Positions 44,701 to 52,522 of a stretch of DNA of 64,000 nucleotides are shown in pieces (the first letter of the stretch is position 1; the number at the start of each line of letters is the position of its first letter). The stretch covers positions 310,001 to 374,000 of the forward strand of contig NZ_JUGR01000002.1 of the NCBI RefSeq assembly GCF_000800015.1, in the 5' to 3' direction. The DNA comes from Terriglobus sp. TAA 43 (GTDB taxonomy: Bacteria > Acidobacteriota > Terriglobia > Terriglobales > Acidobacteriaceae). The notes beneath the pieces were generated by a model, which saw only the letters and a list, made by a program, of their open reading frames with translations, did not search any database and was not told where the DNA came from. The position numbers and the translations under genes are program-made.

Positions 44701-45111
44701 GCGATCCCTCTCAATGGCCTGCGCGTAGCCCTATCGCTAGCCCTTTTGGGCGGGTGGGGACTCTGGGCGGCTGCCCGACGGAGATCAGGTTTGGAAAGGC
44801 TTCTACAAATTGGCCTGGTCCTCCTCAGCGTCGGGCTGATATTCACCGCTGGATGCGCCGGTGCGGGAAGTGGATCTTCCAGCAATGGTGGTAGCGGCAG
44901 CAGTGGCGGTGGTACAGGCGGTAGTGGCGGAGGAACCGGCGGCAGCGGAGGTGGAACAGGCGGCAGCGGTGGTGGAACCGGCGGCAGCGGTGGTGGAACC
45001 GGTGGAGGAACTACAGTCAACATGACTCCAGCAGGAACTTACTCCGTCGCTGTGACTGCCACGACTGGCTCTATTAGCCGTTCGCAGAACGTGACGCTCA
45101 CCGTGAAGTAA
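38731..45111 (+). CDS. Giant secreted SBBP / choice-of-anchor D repeat protein (2126 aa)
   Basis: TTG start 38731 with CCGGAGGAACCC upstream; signal peptide ~1-25. N-terminal DUF7948-like region (~30-230), then several SBBP beta-propeller repeats (VTAVATDAGGNIIVTGYTNSTDFPT type) to ~740, HYDIN-like choice-of-anchor D repeats (FGSVNANTSSSISVQVTNCGNAPL type), an IPT/TIG domain, a second propeller-like stretch (~1030-1340), more anchor-type repeats (to ~1930), and a C-terminal module. That module has a membrane segment, an Arg-rich turn (AAARRRSG), another hydrophobic stretch ending in TAGC (C2042), a Gly/Ser/Thr repeat and a final beta strand. Probable surface adhesin or matrix protein. Confidence 0.88.
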   Translation: MLALLRPFCLSAVLIPALTVPLAFAQSPTVVTAGTSQLQSLPLTFESSISARNEYLIRSGAMIAKVGPTELQIALPAAKGTSELLSVQLGNASAKAEPTVSEKQSGDANYLIGNMSEWRTHVSRYGRLTYANVYSGIDLTYYGNGSRLEHDFIVQPGADPATIDMRFRGSRKAHLLPNGDLLLSLDKSAVTLHKPVAYQSRDGVRSDIPVQFALSGDNVRFSVGSYDHSQPLVIDPVITLATYLAGTGADTVTAVATDAGGNIIVTGYTNSTDFPTKNPLQSGVGGSGVKNAFVTKLDPTGKTLIYSTYLGGSSPTQGDFGGAIAIDSAGNAIVAGTSSSSDFPHVGSVPPVSTCQYTSSCYFIASLKPDGSALNYSGRIGGLQGNYTNGVNGRVAVDASGNAYLAGLTDDIGFYVTPGTFGGSPVGYPSSQMFVMKVNPTGNVVYSTIVPGNAATSPSQPFTNAFLPTGISVDSSGRATVLAWGGPGLPTTPGVVGAQFPNSYPNVSDSSAGVVLRLNATATALDFASYLPGTDQAGGLAIDSNGNLWIAGTTNETNLPVSTNAYQKTLSVGAVSNTANGSGYIMELAPGATSILAATYLDGTGVGQNYESSSFSAISLDSQSNVFVGGTTSSPDFPMKNPFATVLSTAGTIWGMVLAEMSPDLSTLKFGSFLNATGPSSYEGSNFGAMTLDAQDNLIAAGTTFATDFPTTTGSVQPTPPTPASPYTSYLHSFVAKIDMSIAAPAVCFDKRGIGFGSVNANTSSSISVQVTNCGNAPLNINAIISDAPTVTATQSCSPVAPGAVCPIQVTFTPVSSAGTSGTLTFSTNAATLPQKVTFNGQGIAPSIFPVTNPVSFGHYLVGTLSTNGGLLLQNKGQVALIISSVSVSGSAFAVASQTCTGRSIAANSYCSVALSFTPPTAGVLSGTVTVASNDPQTPQLVVDITGTGDAVYATPTLSSISVPTTLVNTAVTENLTGANFYPQSVVQLNGAPVTTKFLSNTLLQVTIPVGAITALGEQGLTVVNPAPGGTSSTVAITPYSVIPLTLSNMVYDATSKKIFAAVPNLSTTNPNTILPIDPATGSTGTPIPVLNNPTNLAVSDDGRYLYVSPFAQNGVTGQLQRIDLTTGSVDRTFTLPGSSTGIREMHVVPGYPELLVATLTINASPSENGVALFNDAGLVEYHSNGYGSPGWSLDSFQFVGQTFYAPYGGGFSNYAVLPTGFVSLNPPSCCTGATGSVTTDGSQLYTSTGQVWDPRTSRLIGTYSVPVYPNSFYADAVIKRTFFMSNFVPNVSGTTMLSYDSSTLQSAGSLSFGSVGGGYWLMHSTGDYFAFGNNLTGGSFTDPSYTTNLILFRSSLGAPGTPTGPTIVSTSPSNLPASSPATTVTLTGSGFDADAVVSWNGSPRVTTYTSATSLQVQLTADDLNTAGIGKLSVKNAGTGLTGANFNFQMIGAPITFSPASLTFPAQAVNSTSAQQAITLTNTSGADIHDLTLAVTGTDATLFKQKNNCLATLISGASCTASVTFTSSSTGTKSASLIVNQAGVALPATAALSGKGSTPGFTLSKTVTNFDTFGVGLYKQIVVAYITNTGEIPITNVKASISGTNSADFTGSTSCYDVSLGVGLQCLAFVSFQPQAIGARTATLTISADGAASQQLTLTGTGVRTGLSTSATTFAFGDIVVGDTRSATTTFTNTGEATLDMLQVVFDSLDRSASQFSYNTTCAQSSNSSYWSLAPGQSCTFTLILAPSRLGALSNALTFGVIMQTGDGSMPAIQAPMRQRITYTMNGIDAFGLGATSVDSGNVIAGQGSSEKTISLIAANGFAFGLNGTLSGTDASEFNYSNDCPTSITAATSCTLHIKFTPTTVGAKTAILTLVPQRSSPQTTYPFGLIAPLPRVIMLTGTGSDFNISGGSGGSGGSAGTPAATVTAGQPAAYSLSVSQSVGSQDIVTMSCGNLPQYATCTFTPPSFTLGSAPTVVNLSISTQQTATSSAIPLNGLRVALSLALLGGWGLWAAARRRSGLERLLQIGLVLLSVGLIFTAGCAGAGSGSSSNGGSGSSGGGTGGSGGGTGGSGGGTGGSGGGTGGSGGGTGGGTTVNMTPAGTYSVAVTATTGSISRSQNVTLTVK
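44906..45009 (+). repeat. 21-bp tandem repeat coding GGSGGGT
   Basis: At least four near-identical 21-bp units near the 3' end of the giant gene encode a flexible Gly/Ser/Thr linker between the lipobox-like Cys and the last strand. Length likely varies between strains. Confidence 0.8.
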
Positions 45112-45131
45112 CATCGTTCACTTACCACGAA

Positions 45132-45160
45132 GGGCGCTCCGGCTGGAGCGCCCTTTATTT
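45132..45160 (+). terminator. Strong rho-independent terminator
   Basis: Perfect 9-bp stem GGGCGCTCC / GGAGCGCCC with GGCT loop followed by TTTATTT, 20 bases after the giant gene. Confidence 0.9.
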
Positions 45161-45231
45161 CTAACGTGGCCCAGTGCTAACGCAATTCAGCTTGGTCGCC
45201 GAACCTTATAACAGTTCCGCAAATCAGATTT

Positions 45232-46584
45232 TTATGGCTGCAGCGGATGAACAGCGATGCAGTCGATCGAGGTGGCGGAACCGGCAACCGCGTGCGATTG
45301 AATCAATGCCTCGAAATACTTGGGCAGCCTGCTGCCGTTCGCCGCACGCAGCTTCGCCTCAAGTTGATCGCGACGACTTGCACTGCTCAAAAACTGGATA
45401 GCAGCTTCCGTGCCTTCGCGTCTGAGCCCTTGCACCAGCAGGGTCGCGCCCTGATCGTTCAGACTCGGCACCAAAGAAATCGTGGCGTAATCGTCGCCGG
45501 AGTAGCCCGTGGATTCATGCACAGCGTAAAATGGCTGCTCGCCCGGCCTCGGGTTGCGGTTATCAATGTACCTTGATCCGTGAATGCCACTCTCAAAGAA
45601 TCGAAAGTTCATGCGTGGCTCATATAACTCCACCCAGGGGTTCGAGTTCTTCGCGCCCACCAGGATGAAATTGCCTGTCAGCATCGTGTCGCCCTTCACT
45701 TCCTTGGCGGACCGGAATACCAACTTGTCATGCAGCGATCCGGCAAGGAGTGTGAAGGTAGCAGCGGCGCGTGCGTCCGCCATGGACGTGATCTGCGAAT
45801 TCTGCAGGTAATTGAACAGCGTCATCTCACCACGAGTGGCATCCTCCGGAATGAGGCCCTTGGTGTACTTGTGATCGACATATTCATCCAGTGTGAACTG
45901 GCGATCCCCCAACAAGCGCAACACATAGCTGGCATCCGCCAGCACGACCGTGGTTGGGCGCTGCGATTCCACGACTCGATTCAGAGGCCACGGCGGCAAA
46001 GAGAGAGCCGCAGAACGATACGACCGCAACCACCCTGCAATTGCCACAACAGCCAGGACCGCAACCAGCGCCCACGGAAACCACGCTGGCAGACTTCGCT
46101 TCACAATCGGGCTATCCGATGCAGTCTCGGTTGCTGGAAGGGCCAGTGCCGCAGGAAGCTCAGCCTCCGTCTCCGGTAGTGCCGACGGTACGTGACGCGG
46201 ATGGAATGCGAGAGCGTATCCACCTTTGGGAATCTCGATCAGGGCGCTCTCGTTCACACCAACAGACTGGAAATACTCGTAGAGACGCAGCCGCAACTGC
46301 CTGACGTACACCCGGACCGAACTATCCTCGGTCGGATTAAAGTCCTCGGTCTTATCAAATACCGCGCGCCCAATCGCCTGTTCTGTCAGGCCCGCACGGT
46401 CCCCCTGCAGCGTACAAGCAGCAAGATACCGTAGCAGCGCGGGCAGCCGTAGCGACTTTTGAAACGCCTCGCTATGCGCAATCCGTTCCACCAGCAGGAG
46501 ATGTTCGCTGCCCTGAACAGGGACGATGGAGGTGGACGCAGGAACGTCATTGTTGTCACGGATTGGGGGAGGGACGGTCGCCAT
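45232..46584 (-). CDS. Winged-helix DNA-binding protein with membrane anchor (CadC/ToxR-like layout)
   Basis: 450 residues. An N-terminal region (~25-130) with a DNA-binding-type pattern (LLRYLAACTLQGDRAGLTEQAIGRAVFD, then SVRVYVRQLRLRLYEYFQS and IPKGGYALAF) ends in the final beta-hairpin typical of OmpR-type winged helices. One membrane segment (~168-187, FPWALVAVLAVVAIAGWL), then a periplasmic domain (~200-450). Would sense an extracytoplasmic signal directly. Divergent from the TonB receptor gene, its obvious target. Confidence 0.8.
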   Translation of the reverse strand: MATVPPPIRDNNDVPASTSIVPVQGSEHLLLVERIAHSEAFQKSLRLPALLRYLAACTLQGDRAGLTEQAIGRAVFDKTEDFNPTEDSSVRVYVRQLRLRLYEYFQSVGVNESALIEIPKGGYALAFHPRHVPSALPETEAELPAALALPATETASDSPIVKRSLPAWFPWALVAVLAVVAIAGWLRSYRSAALSLPPWPLNRVVESQRPTTVVLADASYVLRLLGDRQFTLDEYVDHKYTKGLIPEDATRGEMTLFNYLQNSQITSMADARAAATFTLLAGSLHDKLVFRSAKEVKGDTMLTGNFILVGAKNSNPWVELYEPRMNFRFFESGIHGSRYIDNRNPRPGEQPFYAVHESTGYSGDDYATISLVPSLNDQGATLLVQGLRREGTEAAIQFLSSASRRDQLEAKLRAANGSRLPKYFEALIQSHAVAGSATSIDCIAVHPLQP

Positions 46585-46714
46585 TCTGTCTGGAAGCTTT
46601 TTCTGCCGCTAGCCAACGGTACCGAATGCAACGCTGCAGCCGCAACAGTAAGCCCATTTTCTAACCCGTTTCACGCCAACACAGACGCCTGCTCATGATG
46701 CATAACCTCTTTAT

Positions 46715-46743
46715 TGTGAACGTTTCACATTGCATTAACAATG
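46715..46743. promoter_or_regulatory. Palindromic operator candidate upstream of the TonB receptor gene
   Basis: TGTGAA-CGT-TTCACA (46715-46729) has perfect arms and a CG centre as in LacI-family operators; CATTG-CATTAA-CAATG (46728-46743) overlaps it. Located in the divergent region between regulator and receptor. No LacI gene is in the window. Confidence 0.5.
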
Positions 46744-46877
46744 TTTTCCGGGGCTAAGCCCTTGGCAGTCGCAGATCGGCCTCTCCACTGTATTCGGTGT
46801 TCCCAAAGTAGCCTTGCCGCCGTAGCAAACTCTGCTGCTTCAGAGCAGGCGTGGAACAACAGAAGGAGTCGCCCTAT

Positions 46878-49800
46878 ATGTTTCGTCCCCGGCATTTGGC
46901 CATTGCCGCCGTTCTTGCTCTTCCTACCGCGTCACTTGTAGCGCAGGATACCTCTGCCCGTCTCTCCGGTACTGTCAGCGATCCTAGCGGCGCCTTCGTC
47001 CCAGGAGCCAAGCTGACGCTGACGAATCCAGCGACCAAGGCAGAAGTCGCCCACGCTACCAGCGACGAACGCGGCGTCTATAACGCCCTCCAGCTGCCTC
47101 CGGGAACCTACACCCTTTCGGTGGAAGCGCCTGGCTTTCAGCGCACCGAAACCCAGGTGCAGCTATCCGTGGCCTCGCGCGTCGACCTGCCCATCACCCT
47201 CGCTCTGGGCAATGTCGGCGAAACTGTCATCGTCACCACCAAGGCAGAGGAGCTGAACCGCAGCGATGCGACGATCTCCACACTGATTAGCCCAAGCGAT
47301 GTGCAGAACCTTCCTCTGCCGAACCGCGAGATCACGAACCTGATCGCGCTTGCGCCCGGCGTGGTCCACGGCGGCAGCGCCACCAATGTGAACTCAGCGC
47401 AGCTTTCCATCAACGGCAGCCGAACGCTGAACTCTGAGACACTGCTGGACGGCAATTCGGTCGTAGAGGGCGTCACTGGCCAGATCAGCCGCCTCCCCTC
47501 CCCCGACATGATCGGCGAGTTCCGCGTCATCACCTCGAACGCCCCAGCCGAATACGGCCGCACCTCCGGCGGCGTGGTCACCATGCTGACCCGCAGCGGT
47601 ACCAGCCGTTTCCATGCGAGCGTGTACGAGCTGTTCCGCAACGCCGTGCTCAACGCGAACACCTTCGGCAATAAGCTGCAGACCCCCGTGCAGAAGCGCC
47701 CGGCCAACAACTACAACCAGTTCGGTGTCGTGATCAACGGACCCGTCTGGATCCCGAAGATCTACGACGGCAAGAACAAGACGTTCTTCTACCTGAACTA
47801 TGACCAGACGTTGCAGCGAGCTGCCGCTTCGCAAACGCAGAGCGTGCCTTCGGCTGCCTTCCGCTCGGGTGACTTTTCCGCATCGCCTGTGACCGTGTAC
47901 GACCCGCTCACCAACCTGCCATTTGCTGGCAACATCATTCCAGCAGGCCGCATCGACAAGACGGCTGCAGCGTATCTATCACTGCTCCCACTGCCGAACA
48001 CCACCGGTACCTTTGACAGCGTCAGCAATCGCTATACCAACAACTACACGTTCCAGAACTCACTGCCTTATACTGCACCGCGTTACTCCGCCCGCATCGA
48101 TCACTCCATTGGCGATAATGTTCGCCTCTTTGGCAGCGTAAACCGCTGGATCGCCGCCACCATCGCGCAGTTGGCATACAACAACCCCATTCTTGCCACG
48201 TCCTACGGTTGCAATTGCGATCAGGGTTGGCAGGCAGTGGTGGGTGGTACGGCAACCGTCAATCCAACCACTGTGGTGGATATCCGCTTCGGCTTTAACC
48301 GCTGGGTGGAAGAGCGCACAGCCGCCAGCTACGGTACTGACCCGTCCCAGACAGTCGCTATTCAGCGGTATTCCTTCAAGGAAACGCCCAATGTCAGCAT
48401 CTCCGGCTTCAGCAACATGGGCGCTGGCAACGGCTCCACAAGCCAGACCTACAGCAACACCTTTACCCCGTACGGCTCCATCACCAAGGTCATTGGTCAG
48501 CACACCATTAAGGCTGGTGCGCTGCTCCGTAAGGATCAGGTGAACGTCTTCAATACGGGTTCAGCGTTCCAGGGCTCCTACAGCTTTACCGGAGCCATCA
48601 CGGACATCACCGGCTCCGGCGGTAAGGCGACCAACGGCCTGGCAGACTTCCTTCTGGGTTCGGTGAAGACCTCCAACTACGCCATCCCGCAGCCACTGCT
48701 GGGTCGCCGCAACTTCAACATAGGCGTATACGTTCAGGACGACTTCCGCATTACGCCAAAGCTCACAGCCAACATTGGCGTGCGCTATGACTACGAATCG
48801 CCCATGTACATTGCCACGGATCGCTACAGCCGGTTTGATAACCACACCGGCGTGTTGCTTGTGGCAAACAAGAATGCCTCTCGCACGCTGAATATCAACA
48901 GCGCCAAGTTGAACTTCTCTCCGCGTATCGGCCTGTCGTTCGCACCCACCAACAAGATGGTGATGCGTGCGGGCTTCGGCACCTTCTACGGCCAGATCAT
49001 GTCAAACCTCGGCGGACAGGTTTCCTTCCCCGGATATGACGTACCCGTCTCGTTCAACAATCTCGGAACGCGTGTCGCACAGCCCTTCACGCTCAACCAG
49101 GGAATGCCCCTTATCGGTGTGCAGGATCTCAACAATCCCGCAGCGGCGTTGGCATCAGCATCCCCGTCCAATCCCTTCTCGCCCGGTATCAGCTACCAGA
49201 GCATCAATCCTCTTAGCCTTAATCAGCAATGGAATGCCAGCGTGCAGCAATCGATTGGAGCTGAGACTGTTGTTGAAATTGGATACGTCGGAAGCCATGC
49301 AGTGCACCTTCCGCTCTATCTGAATGACAATCTACCGGCGTTCAACCAGGCAACGGCAGTGGCCTTCGCCAACACCACGGTGGCCACGCAGAATGCGCGC
49401 CAGTTCCCTAATCTCGGCACTCTGTCCGGTTCGTACAACGTTGGCAGTTCCAGCTACAACAGCTTGCAGGTAACAGCGCGCCGCCGCTTTGGCAGCGGCT
49501 TTTCCATGCAAAGCTCCTACACCTGGTCACACACCATTGACGACGGCTCAGGTATCTTCAACTTCTCGCAGGCGAACGGTCTGAACGCCGGACAGTATCC
49601 GTCGGACTCAACCATCCGCCGCACGCAGGAACGCAGCAGCTCATCCTTCGATGTGCGCAACAACTACACGCTGGCGATTTCGTATAAGACACGCGGCCCG
49701 TGGTTTACGCGCAACATCGAGATCAGCCCCATCTTCACGGGTCGCACTGGCCTGCCATTGACCATTACACAGTCGAACGTATTCCCCGGCGTCAACAGCC

Positions 49801-50240
49801 AGCGTCCCAACGGCGACGACACTCGTCTGAAGGTCACACCGTATCGCAATGGCGCGGGTATCCAGTACTTCAAGCCGACAAGCGCATCGGACTTCCCCCT
49901 CACGCCAAGCGGCCCTGTCTTCGTTGGCACGGGTGCTGCGCGGACGCAGGTGGTGGCAACGGGTCTTGGCACGGTAGGCCGTTACAGCGTTCGTGCTCCG
50001 GGCGAAGTCGATCTCGATATGTCCGTATCGCGTAGCTTCCCCGTCTACAAGCAGGTTGCCTTCGTCTTCCGTGTGGATGCCTTCAATGTGTTGAACCACA
50101 ACAGCCTTGGCAATCCGGGAACATCTCTCGGCCTGACCACGGACGCGACACACGCATACTTCAATGCGCCTTCCTTCGGTCTCATCACAGGCTCCGTCTC
50201 CAACCGGTTCCTGCAGATCGTTACACGCATCAACTTCTAA
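46878..50240 (+). CDS. Oar-like TonB-dependent receptor with carboxypeptidase regulatory-like domain
   Basis: 1120 residues from ATG 46878 (AAGGAG 9 bases upstream). Signal peptide ~1-23; carboxypeptidase-regulatory-like domain (~25-105, ARLSGTVSDPSGAFVPGAKLTLTNPAT), plug domain (~110-230, ISTLISPSDVQNLPLPNREITNLIALAPGV), then an Oar-type outer-membrane barrel ending in LQIVTRINF with the terminal aromatic residue required for membrane insertion. Imports large or scarce substrates, likely oligosaccharides given the downstream lyase. Controlled, by position, by the divergent winged-helix protein. Confidence 0.93.
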   Translation: MFRPRHLAIAAVLALPTASLVAQDTSARLSGTVSDPSGAFVPGAKLTLTNPATKAEVAHATSDERGVYNALQLPPGTYTLSVEAPGFQRTETQVQLSVASRVDLPITLALGNVGETVIVTTKAEELNRSDATISTLISPSDVQNLPLPNREITNLIALAPGVVHGGSATNVNSAQLSINGSRTLNSETLLDGNSVVEGVTGQISRLPSPDMIGEFRVITSNAPAEYGRTSGGVVTMLTRSGTSRFHASVYELFRNAVLNANTFGNKLQTPVQKRPANNYNQFGVVINGPVWIPKIYDGKNKTFFYLNYDQTLQRAAASQTQSVPSAAFRSGDFSASPVTVYDPLTNLPFAGNIIPAGRIDKTAAAYLSLLPLPNTTGTFDSVSNRYTNNYTFQNSLPYTAPRYSARIDHSIGDNVRLFGSVNRWIAATIAQLAYNNPILATSYGCNCDQGWQAVVGGTATVNPTTVVDIRFGFNRWVEERTAASYGTDPSQTVAIQRYSFKETPNVSISGFSNMGAGNGSTSQTYSNTFTPYGSITKVIGQHTIKAGALLRKDQVNVFNTGSAFQGSYSFTGAITDITGSGGKATNGLADFLLGSVKTSNYAIPQPLLGRRNFNIGVYVQDDFRITPKLTANIGVRYDYESPMYIATDRYSRFDNHTGVLLVANKNASRTLNINSAKLNFSPRIGLSFAPTNKMVMRAGFGTFYGQIMSNLGGQVSFPGYDVPVSFNNLGTRVAQPFTLNQGMPLIGVQDLNNPAAALASASPSNPFSPGISYQSINPLSLNQQWNASVQQSIGAETVVEIGYVGSHAVHLPLYLNDNLPAFNQATAVAFANTTVATQNARQFPNLGTLSGSYNVGSSSYNSLQVTARRRFGSGFSMQSSYTWSHTIDDGSGIFNFSQANGLNAGQYPSDSTIRRTQERSSSSFDVRNNYTLAISYKTRGPWFTRNIEISPIFTGRTGLPLTITQSNVFPGVNSQRPNGDDTRLKVTPYRNGAGIQYFKPTSASDFPLTPSGPVFVGTGAARTQVVATGLGTVGRYSVRAPGEVDLDMSVSRSFPVYKQVAFVFRVDAFNVLNHNSLGNPGTSLGLTTDATHAYFNAPSFGLITGSVSNRFLQIVTRINF

Positions 50241-50244
50241 TCGC

Positions 50245-50280
50245 CAGCGTGTGGCGGAGAGAAATCTCCGTCACACGCTG
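50245..50280 (+). terminator. Long hairpin between receptor and lyase genes
   Basis: CAGCGTGTGGCGGAGA pairs over 16 positions (one G-T wobble) with TCTCCGTCACACGCTG around a GAAA tetraloop. No T-run, so likely an mRNA-stabilising or partial attenuation element giving differing expression of the two genes. Confidence 0.6.
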
Positions 50281-50316
50281 CCACATCCCCAACTATCGCT
50301 GTAAGGTTGTCCTGCC

Positions 50317-52461
50317 ATGCATCGCATCTTCAAGCCCGCTGCTCTCGCTGCATTCCTCTTGTGTGCGTCTCACATTGCGCAGGCACAGTCCCTCTTCCTC
50401 TCCCCATCCGACATCGCAGCACGCAAGCAGCTTGCGCAACAACAACCCTGGGCCAAGGCAAGTCTGGATCTACTTCTGAAAGAGGCGGACGACTTCCCCT
50501 CGTCATACGAGAAGCGCTTTGGGACGCCCGACGCTGCACCACCGCCTGAAGGTGGAGCATGGCTGCATTGGTATGCCTGTCCTGAAAGCGGTCGGCCATT
50601 GCAGTTTCGCCCACCCGATCAAAACATCTGCCCAGATACTGGCAAGAACTTTACCGGCTACCCGTACGATCACGTCGTCTACCAGCTACGCAACGATGCG
50701 CTGGCTGAAGCCGCAGTAGCTTCTGCGCTCGCCTACCAGTTCACAAAGAAATCTGTGTACGCGCAGAACGCTGCGAACATTTTGAAAGATTACGCGCGTG
50801 TGTATCCCAAGTACACGCTGCATGACATCAACAACAAGCCCGGCCCGAACGGCGGCATGGCTTATGCGCAAACGCTCGATGAATCTATCTGGCTCATCAA
50901 GATTGCGTGGACATACGACCTCATCCGCGATGCGAACGTACTCACTGTTGCCCAGCAGCAAAGCATCGAACACGATGTCCTGCGTGCCTCTGCCGCTGTC
51001 GTATTGAAAGCTCACAAGGAACCCACGATGAACATTCAGTCGTGGATCAACGCAGGCGCCGCAGCAGTCGGCTTCACGCTGAATGATCAGCCGCTCATCA
51101 CCGAGGCCATCGACGGCCCCATCGGCTTCCGCTATCAGATGCAGCACTTCGTCCACGAAGGCTTTTGGGCCGAGGGTGCCTGGGGCTATCAGTTCTATGC
51201 CATGCGCGCACTCACGATGACCGCGCAGATGGCATCACGCAAAGGCATGGATCTGTGGAAGCAGGAGCCGAATCTACTCGCACTCTTCCATTCCCCATTG
51301 GGTGTGCTTCTACCAGATGGAAGCTTACCCGCCTTCAACGACAGCGGCTCACCGGACCTGTACGGCCAGTCGTTTCTCTACGAAGTTGCATATGCTGCAA
51401 CACGCGATCCCATTCTTCTCAACGTCATTGAGCACGGCGCGCGCGGTGATCGCGAGGCCTTCTTCTTCGGTGCACCGCAACTTCCAAAAGCAGCAGCTCC
51501 TCGGCTCACAAGCGCAGTCTTCCCAGAAGCTGGTTATGCAACCTTGCGCTCATCGACAAGCGATCTGACAGCCATCATGAAGTTCGGTCCGCACGGCGGA
51601 GGACACGGCCACTACGACAAGCTGAACTTCGTGTTGTTCTCTCACGGCATTACGCTCGCCGAAGATCCCGGCACGCACTTCTACGGTTTGCCTATTCACA
51701 AGGAATGGGATGCGATGACCATCGCGCACAACACCATCTCCGTCGACGGACAGCGACAGGCACAAGCCACCGGCAAGCTGATGGACTGGCACGTTGGAGA
51801 TGGCTGGACTGCCGTTCGCGCAGATGCAGGCCCGGTATACACCGAAGCGAGTCTGCAACGAACGATCCTTCTCACTTCTGGCTACATCCTCATCATCGAT
51901 CGTTGCCAATCAAAGGATGGCAAGCCTCACACCTTCGATTGGGCGTATCACAACGTTGGCACTGAAACCATGACCAGCTCAGTGGAGATGAAGCCATACA
52001 GCTTCAGCACAACCAACGGCTATCAGCGGCTCCTGAACGTGATGCATGGCGAAACAGCGGCCGATATCGGCCTGCGCTTCGTCGCCGAACGCCAGCCATC
52101 AGCAGCCAACGGTGAATCAAACAGCACTCCCGCCACCTATGACTCCGCACCGCGGCATCCATCGACTGAGATAGCTCACGCACAACTCACATTGCAGATG
52201 CTCGGTGCCCCCGCAACCGAAGTCTTCACCGGCTCTGCTCCAAGCAGAGAGTCAGGATCTGTGCCTTTCGTGATTGCCCGCAGAGTCGGTACTTCCGTTA
52301 CATTTGCCACGCTTCTGACCACATCAGGCCAGACATCATCCGCGGGCAATCCGGCGGCGAAGTTAAGAACGACAGCGGACGGAGGCTTCCAGATTGAGAC
52401 TACACAGGGCACCGATTCCTTCTCCCCTGAGAGTTTCAAGTTTCTCCACACGTCCAGATAG
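50317..52461 (+). CDS. Secreted heparinase II/III-like polysaccharide lyase
   Basis: 714 residues. Signal peptide ~1-23. Helical toroid domain (~60-400: YDHVVYQLRNDALAEAAVASALAYQFT; FWAEGAWGYQFYAMRAL) followed by a beta domain with the heparinase II/III signature GGHGHYDKLNFVLFSHG (~427-443) and DAMTIAHNTISVDGQRQ (~470). These proteins beta-eliminate uronic acid-containing polysaccharides such as alginate or glycosaminoglycan-like chains. Lies 76 bases behind the TonB receptor gene with a hairpin between, consistent with one uptake-and-degradation operon. Confidence 0.85.
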   Translation: MHRIFKPAALAAFLLCASHIAQAQSLFLSPSDIAARKQLAQQQPWAKASLDLLLKEADDFPSSYEKRFGTPDAAPPPEGGAWLHWYACPESGRPLQFRPPDQNICPDTGKNFTGYPYDHVVYQLRNDALAEAAVASALAYQFTKKSVYAQNAANILKDYARVYPKYTLHDINNKPGPNGGMAYAQTLDESIWLIKIAWTYDLIRDANVLTVAQQQSIEHDVLRASAAVVLKAHKEPTMNIQSWINAGAAAVGFTLNDQPLITEAIDGPIGFRYQMQHFVHEGFWAEGAWGYQFYAMRALTMTAQMASRKGMDLWKQEPNLLALFHSPLGVLLPDGSLPAFNDSGSPDLYGQSFLYEVAYAATRDPILLNVIEHGARGDREAFFFGAPQLPKAAAPRLTSAVFPEAGYATLRSSTSDLTAIMKFGPHGGGHGHYDKLNFVLFSHGITLAEDPGTHFYGLPIHKEWDAMTIAHNTISVDGQRQAQATGKLMDWHVGDGWTAVRADAGPVYTEASLQRTILLTSGYILIIDRCQSKDGKPHTFDWAYHNVGTETMTSSVEMKPYSFSTTNGYQRLLNVMHGETAADIGLRFVAERQPSAANGESNSTPATYDSAPRHPSTEIAHAQLTLQMLGAPATEVFTGSAPSRESGSVPFVIARRVGTSVTFATLLTTSGQTSSAGNPAAKLRTTADGGFQIETTQGTDSFSPESFKFLHTSR

Positions 52462-52465
52462 TGCA

Positions 52466-52501
52466 CAGCGATGCTCTCACTCTTGAATGAGAGCATCGCT
52501 G
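52466..52501. terminator. Bidirectional terminator between convergent genes
   Basis: Perfect 14-bp stem CAGCGATGCTCTCA / TGAGAGCATCGCTG with an 8-base loop, between the lyase and the convergent permease gene. Confidence 0.85.
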
Positions 52502-52522
52502 CCATTCTTATAGCTCTGCAGA

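Noticed and set aside
44906-45009. CRISPR-like or regulatory DNA array
   Set aside because: The 21-bp units are contiguous, in frame and encode a Gly/Ser/Thr linker; no spacers exist.
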